Shown: positions 24,703 to 34,963, counted from the first letter of the stretch. The stretch: 38,535 nt of DNA from DATGMS01 sp040905145 (GCA_040905145.1 JBBDSC010000105.1:1-38535), one strand, 5' to 3'. Numbers and translations are program-made. The notes: generated by a model not told the origin, from the sequence alone.

Positions 24703-27700
24703 ATGGAAAAGTTTAAACCATCTCTATCAATAACCTCCTGCTTGGAGTTGAAATTTCTTTTTTGGGTTATTGGCTTTATCCTTACTTTCAGCCCTTTGTC
24801 CGTCTTCGGACAGCTGCCATCGGATTTTCAAAAAGTTGAATTATTAACTGGCCTTAAGAATTCGGTGAACATGGAGTTTGCGCCCGATGGACGTATCTTT
24901 ATATGTGATAGGTATGGTGAACTGATTATTTATAAACCCGACTTGCAAACCACTGTATCTGCGGGAACACTGGATGTGTTCCATGATATGGAAGAAGGTC
25001 TGTTGGCCATTGCCTTTGATCCACAATTTTTAACCAACAACTTTATCTACCTTCATTATTCACATCCAACCCTTCCAAAAAACAGGGTCTCCAGATTTAA
25101 AATGGAAGGGGATGTGCTCGACCTTTCCTCAGAAATTGTAGTATTGGAATGGCAAAGTACCAGAAATGGCTACTATCATGCCGCCGGTGATATGGATTTT
25201 GATTCCCAGGGCAACTTATATATTGCTATAGGTGATAATACCAACCACTCAAAATATGCTACCCTTGATGAGAGTGACCCCAATAAAAGTTCAGAAAGGA
25301 CCTCTTCCAATACCAATGACCTGCGGGGGAAGATATTGAGAATAAAACCCCTGGCGGATGGGACCTACAGTATTCCAGAGGGAAATCTGTTTCCGGATGG
25401 GGTCGGGGGCTTACCGGAAATTTATGTGATGGGGGCCAGAAACCCGTTCAAAATGTTTGTGGACAGAACCAACACGGACTGGCTTTTTTGGGGCGAGGTT
25501 GGCCCTGATGCAAGTATTGAAAGTTATTTTGGCCCTGAAGGATTAGATGAGCTAAATATTACAAAAAAGGCAGGTAATTTTGGATGGCCTTATTTCGCGG
25601 GAAAAAACCGGGTTTATTTAAATACCTATGCCGAACCGAACTTCTATTATGATCCCAGTGCACCGGTTAATATTTCGCAATGGAATACAGGTGCCGTCAA
25701 CCTTCCCCCGGCCCAGCCCGCCTGGATGGATTTTTATAACCAGTGCTATTTAGCCGGACCCAGGTATTATTTTGATCCTTCCATCGACAATCCCAAAAAA
25801 CTTCCTTCCGATTTTGATGGTGTATTTTTTTACTACGATTTCAACTCGAGTAGGATATGGGTGACCAAAATAGATAATACCGGAAATTTATTGTCCACGG
25901 AACAACTGGCACCGAATGAGGTAGACGGTGAGGGATTCATTGATCTAAAAATAGGGCCCGATGGTCAGTTGTATGTATTGGAATATGGGGCGGGTTGTTG
26001 TCCTAATAATGTTGGAACCGGAAAATTAACGCGGTATGATTTTACCGGTATCGACAACAATAATTCACCTCAGGTCAATACCAGTGCTGATGTGACTTCT
26101 GGCTCTTTGCCCCTGGCGGTTAACTTCTCCAGCGAAGGTACCCTGGATCTGGATGGGGATGAGTTGATATATGAATGGGATTTCCAATCCGATGGGATTG
26201 TGGATTCCAATGAACAAAACCCCTCTTATACCTATACCACTAAAGGGACCTACAGTGCCCAATTACGGGTTAATGACTCCCAGGGCGGAATAAGCTCTAA
26301 AACCATCAGTATATATGCGGGCAATAATGCCGCTACCTTTGATATCGTCTACCCCCCTAATGGCGGCATGATAAACTGGTGGGATAATATTGACTATAAA
26401 ATAATAGTAAATGATGAGGAAGACGGCACTACAGCAGACGGCTCCCTTGAATGCAGCCAACTTAATATTGTGCCCTCGTTCGGCCATCTTACCCACTCCC
26501 ATGATGGACTTACCATCAATCAATGCGAGGGAACATTATTCCTTGACCCCACCAGTCATGATACTGAAGGCTTTGACGATATTTATCAGGTTATTAATGT
26601 CAATTACACGGATTCTGATGGATTAACTTCCTTTGATCGGATCACCCTTAATCCTAAATTGATGGAGGCGGAGTTTTATGACCTGGAGAACAACACCTGG
26701 TTAATTGACAACACGGACGAATTGGGAGGAGGGAAACATGCTGTCCGTGCATTAAATCATGGTGCCTATTTGATGTTGGACAAGAGAAACCTGATCAATA
26801 TCGATGCTGTTTCTTACCGGGTTGCATCTACTTTGGGTGGCCAGATCGAAGTTCATTCCGGCTCCCCGGACGGGCCTCTGATCAGCACCGTACAGGTGCC
26901 CCACACCGGCAGTATGAATGACTGGATAAATGTGGAAGCCCCCATTACCGATCCGGGAGGGCCAAATGATTTATATTTTGTTTTTACCAATAGCGCAGCA
27001 ACGGCCCCTCTTTTCGATGTGAATTATATTGAATTTTTGGGAACAGGGGTGTCCATTGATGAATCCCCACCAAGTATTTCTTTTATTGAGGTTCCATCCC
27101 CTAACAAAATCATTGTAAAATTCAATGAATCCCTTGATAAAATCTCTGCTGAACAGGTCTCTAACTATGCCATCAATAATGGAATCACTCTTTTATCTGC
27201 CGCCTTGCAGGCAGATAAACGGACAGTCCATTTAAATACCTCCAAAATAGGGGTCCAGGTAGACAATGAACTGATAGTGAGTAATCTGAAAAATGAAAGC
27301 GGCATCATGATTTATAACAGTCTGACAGAAGATTTCACTTTCCAGGGGGAGCTTTTCCGTATAAACGCAGGAGGGGCAGCATTGGAGCTAAACGGTATTC
27401 AATGGGGTCAGAACCAGTACAATATTGGCGGAAGTTTCTATTCCAACACCTCCTCGGAAATTAGTAATACCACGGCTGACCAGCTTTACCAAACAGAAAT
27501 GTATGGTGATTTTTATTATAATATTCCTGTGCCACAGGCAGGCATTTATGATATTTCATTACATTTTGCGGAATTGCATTTCCAGAGCTCAGGGGAAAGA
27601 ATATTTAACGTTGATATTGAAAACGGCCAATATGCTTTGTCCAATTATGATATATTCGTCAGTGCAGGCTATGCCACGGCTGATATTAAAAAATTCTATG

Positions 27701-30700
27701 GTATTAATGTGGAGGATGGATTTTTAACCATAACCTTAACATCCATCCAGAATAATGCTAAAGTTTCAGCTATTGAAGTCTTTTATGGTAAGGAAACCGT
27801 TCAGCAACCTTCCATTACCATACTGGATCCTGAGGATGAGGCACAAATAGCCCAGCCCTTTTACCTCAAATTTCAGGTATTGAAGTGGGAGGTTGGAGAA
27901 GGGACCACCCATATCCATAAGTTGGTAGACGGGGTGAACGAAGGAGAAATATATACCCTGGATTCCATTCCTTTCCAGGATCTGACACTTGGACAACATG
28001 ACATCCAGCTGGTCCTGGTAAATGCGGATCACTCCCCCACCGCGTACAGTGCACAGATCCAGGTAAATGTAGTGGATGAAACTGCTTGTATTGACAATCC
28101 CTTCCCCTTACAGTGGACAGAACAAGTAATTGGCAGTGAGGTTGCTTACCGCTCTCCACATATTTTTTCGGAGGACCTTGATGGGGATGGTTTTAAAGAT
28201 ATTGTAACCGGGGCATGGTGGTATAAAAACCCCGGCACACCGGGTGGCACATGGATCAAAAAAGTAATTGGGAATCCCATGAACAACATGTCCCTTATCC
28301 ATGATTTTGACAATGACGGTGATCCGGACATTTTCGGCACCCAGGGTACCTATATCAGTTCTAAAATGGCCTGGGCTCAAAATGACGGGAATGGAAATTT
28401 TACGATCCATACGAACATTCCCGATGGTACATCCACCTACCACGAAACCTTTATGGCCGGTGCTGCCATAGGGAATTATAATGATGTGGATAATATCCAG
28501 ATAGCAGTGATCTGGAACGGTGCCGAATCTGCCAATTCGCCTGTACAGATGTTGACAGTGCCAACTGATCCGGTCAATCAAACATGGGGTTTAACATCGA
28601 TCAGCCCGGATTCTTATGGCGAGGACATCAGTGCCGGGGATATTGATGGGGACGGTGATCTGGACCTTTTCCAGGCAGGAAACTGGTTAAGAAATGATAA
28701 TGGGACCTGGACTACTTTTTCAACATCTTTGACACTGCCATCACATTTTGACCGAAATGCCTTAGCTGATCTTGACAATAATGGTTCATTGGATGGAATA
28801 GTTAGCCAAATCGGAAATGGTGAGGAAATCTTCTGGTTTAAACCTCCAATAGACCCGACAAACTCCTGGACTAAAGAAACGATCGGCAGTGATATAGATG
28901 GTGGGCTCAGCTTGAACCTCGTAGATATGGACGGGGATGGGGACCCGGATATCGTATCCGGAGAATGGAAAGGCGACCATCGTCTGCTGGCTTTTGAAAA
29001 TGACCTTTGCAACACGGGCACCTGGATTCCGCATGTTTTGCACCCGGGGGGGCCTATGGACCATCATGACAGTGCCGTTCCGGTGGACCTGGATAACGAT
29101 GGGGATCTGGATCTTATTTCTTTAGGCTGGGATAACCGTATTCCAAGGGTTTATTGGAACAACTCCGGTGAGAATTCCTCCCCTGTAATATTAAACCCGC
29201 TACCGGATCAAGTATCTGCCGCAGAGGTACCTTATACCTTTACCTTTGCAGAAAACACTTTCTCAGACCCGAATGGCAGTCCCCTTTCCTATACCGCTTC
29301 CCTGTCAGATGGAGGCAACCTGCCTTCCTGGCTCATATTTGACGGCCCTACCCGTACCTTCAGTGGTACCCCGGGAACCTCAGACCTTGGAACCTTTGAA
29401 ATAATTGTGACGGCCAGCGACGGTTCTTTGAGTGCCAGTGATCTGTTCATGCTGTCCGTGGAAAGTGAAACTACCACCGCCGTGAGGATCAATGCGGGTG
29501 GCGGCCAGCTGACTGCTTTTGGGTCAATATTCAAAGCGGACCAGTCCTTCAGTGACGGGAGGGTTTTCACCAACAGCAACATCACAGACATTGCAGGCAC
29601 CACTTCCGATGACCTATACAAGTCGGAACGATTTGGCAGCTTCAGCTATAACGTCCCCGTGCTATCGGGGACCTACACCGTTAGGCTGCACTTCGCCGAG
29701 ATCTTTTTTGGCGCCACGGGAGGCGGAACAGGCGGTGTTGGAAAGCGGGTCTTCAACGTGACAGGAGAGGGCCAAGCGCTGCTGACCAACTTTGATATCT
29801 ATGCAGAGGCAGGGGCTATGACGGCCCTGGTCAAGGAATTCGAAATATCGGTGACAGACGGTGCATTGAATCTGACCTTTACTGAACTGGTGGATAATCC
29901 TAAAGTCAGTGCCATAGAAATTATAGCTGCTTCTACCGCCAATGGAATTGTAGCAAACCCCACTGCTTTACAATTCAATCTACAAACGGCAGGCACCAGC
30001 TCGGAACCTAAGGCCATTACGCTCACCAATAACGAACCTTCCGCAGTGGAAGTAACCTCCTTTACCATCACCGGTGACAATGGCAGTGAATTTGCACATG
30101 ATTTCACAGGTCCTGTCACCATAAATGCCGAAACCTCAACGGCGTTTAATATTACTTTCACTCCGGTCTCAACAGGTGTTAAATCTGCCCAGCTGGAAGT
30201 CACCCACACAGACACCACCCCGCCTTTGATCATTGATCTGAGTGGAGAAGGGGCTGGATCCGGCGATGGGTCACCATCGGTTATAAACCCCATATCGGAC
30301 CAGCATGCCACGGAGGGCGCCGAATTCAGCTTTACCTTTGCCGAAAATACCTTTTCTGATCCTGGGGCGGATCCACTTACCTATACCGCTTCCCTGTCTG
30401 ATGGAGGCAGCCTGCCTTCCTGGCTCATATTTGACGGCCCTGCACGTACCTTCAGTGGCACCCCGGGAACCTCAGACCTTGGAACCTTTGAAATCATGGT
30501 GACGGCCAGCGACGGTTCTTTGAGTGCCAGTGATCTGTTCGGCCTGACCGTGGAAAGCGGGATCACCACCGCCATTAGGGTCAATGCAGGCGGCAGCCAG
30601 ATGAGTGCTTTTGGGGTAACTTTTGAGGCGGACCAGGCCTTCAGCGGCGGAAGGGTTTTCACCAACAGCAACATCACAGACATTGCAGGCACCACTTCCG

Positions 30701-33700
30701 ATGACCTATACAAGTCGGAACGATTTGGTAGCTTCAGCTATAATTTTCCTGTGCCAACCGGAACCTATACTGTAAGGCTTCATTTTGCCGAGATCTACTT
30801 TGGCGCCACGGGAGCCGGAACAGGCGGTGTTGGAAAGCGGGTTTTCAATGTTACAAGTGAGGGCCAGGCGCTGCTGACCGACTTTGATATCTATGCAGAG
30901 GTAGGCCCTATGACAGCCCTTGTCAAAGAATTTGAGATATCCGTGACAGATGGGGCACTGAACCTCTTCTTTGCTAATGTGGTGGACAATCCTAAAGTCA
31001 GCGCCATTGAAATCCTTTCAAATTCCGGACCCACCAACGACCCTCCGGTGGCCAATGCTGGCACTGACCAGACGGTGACGGCCGGTGCCAGCGGGCTGGC
31101 CAGTGTCCAGCTAAACGGATCCGGATCCACGGACGCCGAAGGTGCCATTAATGCGTATCTTTGGACAGAAGGGGACACAGAACTGGCCTCCGGTGCCACG
31201 CCTACGATAAGTCTGGCAGTGGGGACACATACCATCACACTGACCGTCACGGATGGCCAGGGAGCTACGGCAACAGACCAGGTAACGGTGACTGTAAACG
31301 GCACTGCTCCTGTCAATCAGGCGCCTGTCGTCGCCAATCCTATCCCGGACCAGAATGCCACCGAAGGGATTGGTTATACCTTTGTCTTTCCCGAAGCAAC
31401 CTTCTCCGACTCTGATGGGGATAACCTGACCTATACCGCCGCCTTATCGGGCGGAGGATCCTTGCCGGCATGGCTGGAATTTGACGGCCCTACCCGTACT
31501 TTCAATGGCACTCCGGGAACCTCCGACCTGGGAACACTCCAGATAATGGTGGCGGCCAGCGACGGTACGCTGAGTGCAGGCGACCAGTTCGCTCTGACCG
31601 TGGAAAGTGAAGCTTCCACCGCCATTAGGATCAATGCAGGCGGCGGCCAGATGACTGCTTTTGGGGTAATTTTTGAGGCGGACCAGGCCTTCAGCGGCGG
31701 GACTACTTACACCAACAGCAAAATCACAGACATTGCGGGCACCACTGCCGATGATCTGTATAAGTCGGAACGCTATGACAGTTTCAGCTATAATTTTCCC
31801 GTGCCAACCGGAACCTACACCGTAAGGCTTCATTTCGCGGAAATCTGGTTTGGGGCTACGGGAGGTGGAACAGGCGGCGTTGGGTCGCGGGTCTTCAACG
31901 TTACCGGAGAGGGACAGCCATTGCTGGCCAGCTTTGATATCTATGAAGAGGCAGGCTCTATGACGGCCCTTGTAAGGGAATTTGAAGTATCCGTGACTGA
32001 CGGAGCATTGAACCTGTTCTTCTCCAAAGCGGTGAATAATGCTAAGGTCAGCGCCATCGAAATCCTTTCAAACACCGGACCCACCAACGAACCGCCGATG
32101 GCCAATGCTGGCCCTGACCAGACAGTGACAGCCGATGACAGCGGGCTGGTCAGTGTCCAGCTAAACGGATCCGGATCCACGGACGCCGAAGGTGCCATCA
32201 ATGCTTATCTTTGGACAGAAGGGGGCACGGAACTGGCCACTGGCGCCACGCCTACTATAAGCCTGGCAGTGGGGACACATACCATCACCCTGACCGTCAC
32301 TGATGACCAAGGGGCTACAGCAACAGACCAGGTAACGGTGAACGTAACCGGCAGTGCTCCGGTCAATCAGGCGCCTGTCGTCGCCGATCCTATCCCGGAC
32401 CAGAATGCCACCAAAGGAATTGGCTATACCTTTACCTTTTCCGAAAGCACTTTCTCGGATCCTGATGGCGATGCCCTGACCTATACCGCAGCCTTGTCGG
32501 GCGGAGGATCCCTGCCGGCATGGCTTAGCTTTGACGGCCCTACCCGTACTTTCAGCGGTACCCCGGGAGCCTCCGAAACTGTTGAAATAATGGTAACGGC
32601 CAGTGATGGTTCCTTAAGTGCCAGTGATCTGTTCATGCTATCCGTGGAAAGTGAAGCTACCACCGCTGTGAGGATCAATGCAGGGGGTGGCGAGCTTATT
32701 GCTTTTGGGGCAACCTTTGTGGCGGACCAGGCCTTCAGCGGCGGGAGGGTTTTTACCAACAGCAACATCACAGACATTGCAGGCACCACTTCCGATGACC
32801 TGTACAAGTCGGAACGATTTGGCAACTTCAGCTATAATTTTCCCGTGCAAACCGGGACCTATACCGTAAGGCTTCATTTCGCCGAGATCTATTTTGGTGC
32901 CACGGGAGCCGGAACAGGCGGTGTTGGAAAGCGGGTTTTTAATGTTACAGGTGAGGGCCAAGCCCTGTTGACCGACTTTGATATCTATGCAGAGGTAGGC
33001 CCTATGACAGCCCTTGTCAAAGAATTTGAGATATCCGTGATAGACGGGGTACTGAACCTGTTCTTCTCCGGGGTGGTAGACAATGCCAAAGTCAGCGCCA
33101 TCGAAATTCTTTCGAGTAACGGTAGCATTCCGGAAAATCAGGCTCCTACAGTAGCCAATCCTATCCCCGACCAGGCTGCCACAGCAGGAGCTGGCTTTAC
33201 CTTTACATTTGCAGAAAACACGTTTTCCGATCCTGAAGGCGATGCCCTTACCTATACCGCAGCGCTGTCGAGTGGAGAACCGTTGCCGGCATGGCTAAGC
33301 TTTAGCGGCCCTACCCGTACCTTCAGTGGCACTCCGGGAACTTCCGACACGGGAGCTGTTGAAATAAAAGTTTCTGCCAGCGACGGGATTTTGAGTTCCA
33401 GTGATCTATTCAGTATAACAGTGGAAAGTGCGGCCAGCACCGCCAAAAGGATTAATGCGGGTGGTGGACAGCTGGCTGCTTTGGGGGCCACTTTTGAAGC
33501 CGACCAGGCTTTCAGCGGAGGGACCCCTTTCACCAACACCCAGATCACGGACATTGCCGGCACCACCGCCGATGCCCTATACAGATCAGAACGGTATGGC
33601 AACTTCAGCTACAATGTGGAAGTGCCTTCCGGAGATTACCTGCTCAGGCTGCATTTTGCCGAGATCTTCTTTGGTGCTACCGGGGGCAGAGCAGGAGGGG

Positions 33701-34269
33701 CCGGGAGCAGGGTCTTCCACGTTACAGGAGAGGAACAACCGCTGCTGACCGACTTTGATATCTATGCAGCCGCAGGGAGCATGACTGCCCTGGTCAGGGA
33801 ATTTGAATTAACAGTGGCAGACGGTACCCTGAACCTGGCCTTTGTCGCCAAAGTGAACAACCCCAAGGTCTCGGCCATAGAGATCCTCTCCCTGACGGAT
33901 CCCAGCTTTAGAATTGACCTTTCAGACAGTGAAACAGAATCCTTACCGGGTGCAGACAGTCAGATGGCCGCCCCTGAAACAAGTACTTCTGCAGAGCATG
34001 GAAGTGTGGTCAGTGTATATCCCAATCCTTTTGAGGATATCATCCAGGTGAGATTCCAGGCAGAGGAGCCACAGGAGTATACAATAAGCCTATATGATGT
34101 GTCCGGCAGGCTCCATTACCAGAGTAGGGTCACCACCCAGCCCAAAGAGCGGAGTATCCACCCAATAGATCTGTCCCAGAAATCCCTGAAAACAGGAGGC
34201 GTATACCTGGTTTTCATAGAGAGCAACCAGGGGAATTTCCTGAAAATATTTAAGATGGTGAAAAAATAA
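24703..34269 (+). CDS. Giant T9SS-secreted multidomain carbohydrate-binding protein with sugar-dehydrogenase-like domain
   Basis: The product has 3188 residues. A signal peptide (1 to about 35, core FLFWVIGFILTFSPLSVFG) starts it. Then come a PQQ-type glucose/sorbosone dehydrogenase-like propeller (about 38-447; GLLAIAFDPQF, HAAGDMDFDSQGNLYIAIGD, MGARNPF) and a PKD domain (453-541). After an unassigned segment there is a CBM6-like domain (653-783), an Ig-like domain (784-883) and malectin-like domain 1 (886-1030). Another Ig-like domain and FG-GAP/VCBS repeats (1141-1491) follow, with six acidic DxDxDG-type calcium loops such as DIDGDGDLD. Next is a repetitive block of five Ig/cadherin-like (He_PIG) domains, five malectin-like domains (RINAGG starts at 1595, 1959, 2309, 2657, 2916), an ASH-like domain (about 1745-1856) and two more PKD domains. 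A T9SS sorting domain ends it (about 3100-3188, VYPNPFEDI, YDVSGRL). It should be exported across the outer membrane and bind glycans. Whether it oxidises sugar is inference. ATG 24703 is preferred over GTG 24676 because it gives a normal signal peptide. Confidence 0.9.
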   Translation: MEKFKPSLSITSCLELKFLFWVIGFILTFSPLSVFGQLPSDFQKVELLTGLKNSVNMEFAPDGRIFICDRYGELIIYKPDLQTTVSAGTLDVFHDMEEGLLAIAFDPQFLTNNFIYLHYSHPTLPKNRVSRFKMEGDVLDLSSEIVVLEWQSTRNGYYHAAGDMDFDSQGNLYIAIGDNTNHSKYATLDESDPNKSSERTSSNTNDLRGKILRIKPLADGTYSIPEGNLFPDGVGGLPEIYVMGARNPFKMFVDRTNTDWLFWGEVGPDASIESYFGPEGLDELNITKKAGNFGWPYFAGKNRVYLNTYAEPNFYYDPSAPVNISQWNTGAVNLPPAQPAWMDFYNQCYLAGPRYYFDPSIDNPKKLPSDFDGVFFYYDFNSSRIWVTKIDNTGNLLSTEQLAPNEVDGEGFIDLKIGPDGQLYVLEYGAGCCPNNVGTGKLTRYDFTGIDNNNSPQVNTSADVTSGSLPLAVNFSSEGTLDLDGDELIYEWDFQSDGIVDSNEQNPSYTYTTKGTYSAQLRVNDSQGGISSKTISIYAGNNAATFDIVYPPNGGMINWWDNIDYKIIVNDEEDGTTADGSLECSQLNIVPSFGHLTHSHDGLTINQCEGTLFLDPTSHDTEGFDDIYQVINVNYTDSDGLTSFDRITLNPKLMEAEFYDLENNTWLIDNTDELGGGKHAVRALNHGAYLMLDKRNLINIDAVSYRVASTLGGQIEVHSGSPDGPLISTVQVPHTGSMNDWINVEAPITDPGGPNDLYFVFTNSAATAPLFDVNYIEFLGTGVSIDESPPSISFIEVPSPNKIIVKFNESLDKISAEQVSNYAINNGITLLSAALQADKRTVHLNTSKIGVQVDNELIVSNLKNESGIMIYNSLTEDFTFQGELFRINAGGAALELNGIQWGQNQYNIGGSFYSNTSSEISNTTADQLYQTEMYGDFYYNIPVPQAGIYDISLHFAELHFQSSGERIFNVDIENGQYALSNYDIFVSAGYATADIKKFYGINVEDGFLTITLTSIQNNAKVSAIEVFYGKETVQQPSITILDPEDEAQIAQPFYLKFQVLKWEVGEGTTHIHKLVDGVNEGEIYTLDSIPFQDLTLGQHDIQLVLVNADHSPTAYSAQIQVNVVDETACIDNPFPLQWTEQVIGSEVAYRSPHIFSEDLDGDGFKDIVTGAWWYKNPGTPGGTWIKKVIGNPMNNMSLIHDFDNDGDPDIFGTQGTYISSKMAWAQNDGNGNFTIHTNIPDGTSTYHETFMAGAAIGNYNDVDNIQIAVIWNGAESANSPVQMLTVPTDPVNQTWGLTSISPDSYGEDISAGDIDGDGDLDLFQAGNWLRNDNGTWTTFSTSLTLPSHFDRNALADLDNNGSLDGIVSQIGNGEEIFWFKPPIDPTNSWTKETIGSDIDGGLSLNLVDMDGDGDPDIVSGEWKGDHRLLAFENDLCNTGTWIPHVLHPGGPMDHHDSAVPVDLDNDGDLDLISLGWDNRIPRVYWNNSGENSSPVILNPLPDQVSAAEVPYTFTFAENTFSDPNGSPLSYTASLSDGGNLPSWLIFDGPTRTFSGTPGTSDLGTFEIIVTASDGSLSASDLFMLSVESETTTAVRINAGGGQLTAFGSIFKADQSFSDGRVFTNSNITDIAGTTSDDLYKSERFGSFSYNVPVLSGTYTVRLHFAEIFFGATGGGTGGVGKRVFNVTGEGQALLTNFDIYAEAGAMTALVKEFEISVTDGALNLTFTELVDNPKVSAIEIIAASTANGIVANPTALQFNLQTAGTSSEPKAITLTNNEPSAVEVTSFTITGDNGSEFAHDFTGPVTINAETSTAFNITFTPVSTGVKSAQLEVTHTDTTPPLIIDLSGEGAGSGDGSPSVINPISDQHATEGAEFSFTFAENTFSDPGADPLTYTASLSDGGSLPSWLIFDGPARTFSGTPGTSDLGTFEIMVTASDGSLSASDLFGLTVESGITTAIRVNAGGSQMSAFGVTFEADQAFSGGRVFTNSNITDIAGTTSDDLYKSERFGSFSYNFPVPTGTYTVRLHFAEIYFGATGAGTGGVGKRVFNVTSEGQALLTDFDIYAEVGPMTALVKEFEISVTDGALNLFFANVVDNPKVSAIEILSNSGPTNDPPVANAGTDQTVTAGASGLASVQLNGSGSTDAEGAINAYLWTEGDTELASGATPTISLAVGTHTITLTVTDGQGATATDQVTVTVNGTAPVNQAPVVANPIPDQNATEGIGYTFVFPEATFSDSDGDNLTYTAALSGGGSLPAWLEFDGPTRTFNGTPGTSDLGTLQIMVAASDGTLSAGDQFALTVESEASTAIRINAGGGQMTAFGVIFEADQAFSGGTTYTNSKITDIAGTTADDLYKSERYDSFSYNFPVPTGTYTVRLHFAEIWFGATGGGTGGVGSRVFNVTGEGQPLLASFDIYEEAGSMTALVREFEVSVTDGALNLFFSKAVNNAKVSAIEILSNTGPTNEPPMANAGPDQTVTADDSGLVSVQLNGSGSTDAEGAINAYLWTEGGTELATGATPTISLAVGTHTITLTVTDDQGATATDQVTVNVTGSAPVNQAPVVADPIPDQNATKGIGYTFTFSESTFSDPDGDALTYTAALSGGGSLPAWLSFDGPTRTFSGTPGASETVEIMVTASDGSLSASDLFMLSVESEATTAVRINAGGGELIAFGATFVADQAFSGGRVFTNSNITDIAGTTSDDLYKSERFGNFSYNFPVQTGTYTVRLHFAEIYFGATGAGTGGVGKRVFNVTGEGQALLTDFDIYAEVGPMTALVKEFEISVIDGVLNLFFSGVVDNAKVSAIEILSSNGSIPENQAPTVANPIPDQAATAGAGFTFTFAENTFSDPEGDALTYTAALSSGEPLPAWLSFSGPTRTFSGTPGTSDTGAVEIKVSASDGILSSSDLFSITVESAASTAKRINAGGGQLAALGATFEADQAFSGGTPFTNTQITDIAGTTADALYRSERYGNFSYNVEVPSGDYLLRLHFAEIFFGATGGRAGGAGSRVFHVTGEEQPLLTDFDIYAAAGSMTALVREFELTVADGTLNLAFVAKVNNPKVSAIEILSLTDPSFRIDLSDSETESLPGADSQMAAPETSTSAEHGSVVSVYPNPFEDIIQVRFQAEEPQEYTISLYDVSGRLHYQSRVTTQPKERSIHPIDLSQKSLKTGGVYLVFIESNQGNFLKIFKMVKK
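29176..33900 (+). repeat. Long in-gene repeats encoding Ig-malectin modules
   Basis: Five units of an Ig/cadherin-like domain plus a malectin-like domain repeat within the giant gene. The malectin starts (AGG of RxNAGG) lie at 29485, 30577, 31627, 32671 and 33448, giving spacings of 1092, 1050, 1044 and 777 bp. Differences come from the extra ASH-like (unit 1 to 2) or PKD domain (2 to 3, 3 to 4). DNA identity is very high in places: 29560-29636 and 30652-30728 are identical over 77 bp. The two PKD inserts share a long stretch around 31110 and 32160. This indicates recent duplication or gene conversion. Confidence 0.9.
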
Positions 34270-34291
34270 ACCGCTAACACCATTCATTCAA

Positions 34292-34338
34292 AAACCCCTG
34301 AAAAAAGCCTTAACGGCTTTTCCAGGGGTTTCTTTTTG
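34292..34338 (+). terminator. Terminator of the giant gene
   Basis: A 9-bp outer stem AAACCCCTG/CAGGGGTTT (34292-34300 and 34323-34331) and an inner stem AAAAGCC/GGCTTTT are followed by CTTTTTG. It lies 23 bp after the stop codon. Confidence 0.9.
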
Positions 34339-34417
34339 TGTTGATCAAAGCAATAGCGGAATTAATTTTGTTCAAGCTTTGGAAGCTGCTTCTTCACAAC
34401 AATTATCAATAAAGCCA

Positions 34418-34636
34418 TTAAACAAGGGATGCCAAAGAAGGTATATAGATGGGGACCAGTTCCCCGTTCTTTAGGGCCCAGGCTATTTTTTGACTGTCCC
34501 TGGCATCCTCTTTCTGTACTTTTTCCTTGGAGGTTGTCGGGATATCGGCCGGATTGACCACGATTGAATTGATCCCGAGCTCACACAGTTTGTAATGTAA
34601 CTTGTGTTTGCTTAAGTTTTGGAGGTTATAGCTTGG
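34418..34636 (-). pseudogene. IS110-family transposase fragment
   Basis: A minus-strand frame of 72 codons between two stops reads LCELGINSIVVNPADIPTTS, then DARDSQKIAWALKNGELVPI and YIPS. This is the conserved part of the DEDD domain of IS110-type transposases, whose relatives carry VVNPADVPT and a D-x-x-D-S/A-x-K-x-A motif. It has no start codon and stops at 34418, right after YIPS. Both ends of the roughly 300-400-residue protein are missing, so this is a decayed internal fragment. I could not find the element's ends. Confidence 0.75.
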
Positions 34637-34935
34637 TTAGATAAAACTTAAACAAATGATTTTCCGAAACTTATGCTATTACTTTTGCAAACATATGGCC
34701 TCTCCCTGAAATGAGAGGGGGGAAGATCCACGGAAGCGAGGCGATCCGGTACAGACCGAGAAGTATCGACATGACTTCTGGTATGTTACTTCATAAACCG
34801 GTTTTAAGTACATCCAAATTGGATTAAAATTCAATGCAAAAACGAAAAGCGGGGGGGCTGAAAAAAATCCGAGCCTGTCCTGATTTTTTTCCAGGAGGGG
34901 CGCGGCTAGCCATGTGGGGGGAAGGATATTTTTTT

Positions 34936-34963
34936 CTTGATCTTTTGGTACTTTTGGATCAAG
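34936..34963. repeat. Palindromic hairpin with TTTTGGTACTTTTG core
   Basis: CTTGATC (34936-34942) and GATCAAG (34957-34963) form a perfect 7-bp stem around TTTTGGTACTTTTG. I recall this core recurring in intergenic DNA of Bacteroidota. Its role is unknown. Confidence 0.4.

Noticed and set aside
29289..33602. Repeated antisense open frames of 110-170 codons inside the giant gene
   Set aside because: They recur at each Ig-malectin module because the sense repeats are near-identical and GC-rich; they are shadows, not genes.
29176..33900. Regularly spaced repeats that might suggest a CRISPR array
   Set aside because: The repeats are about 0.8-1.1 kb apart, in frame, and encode protein domains; no short repeat-spacer pattern exists.
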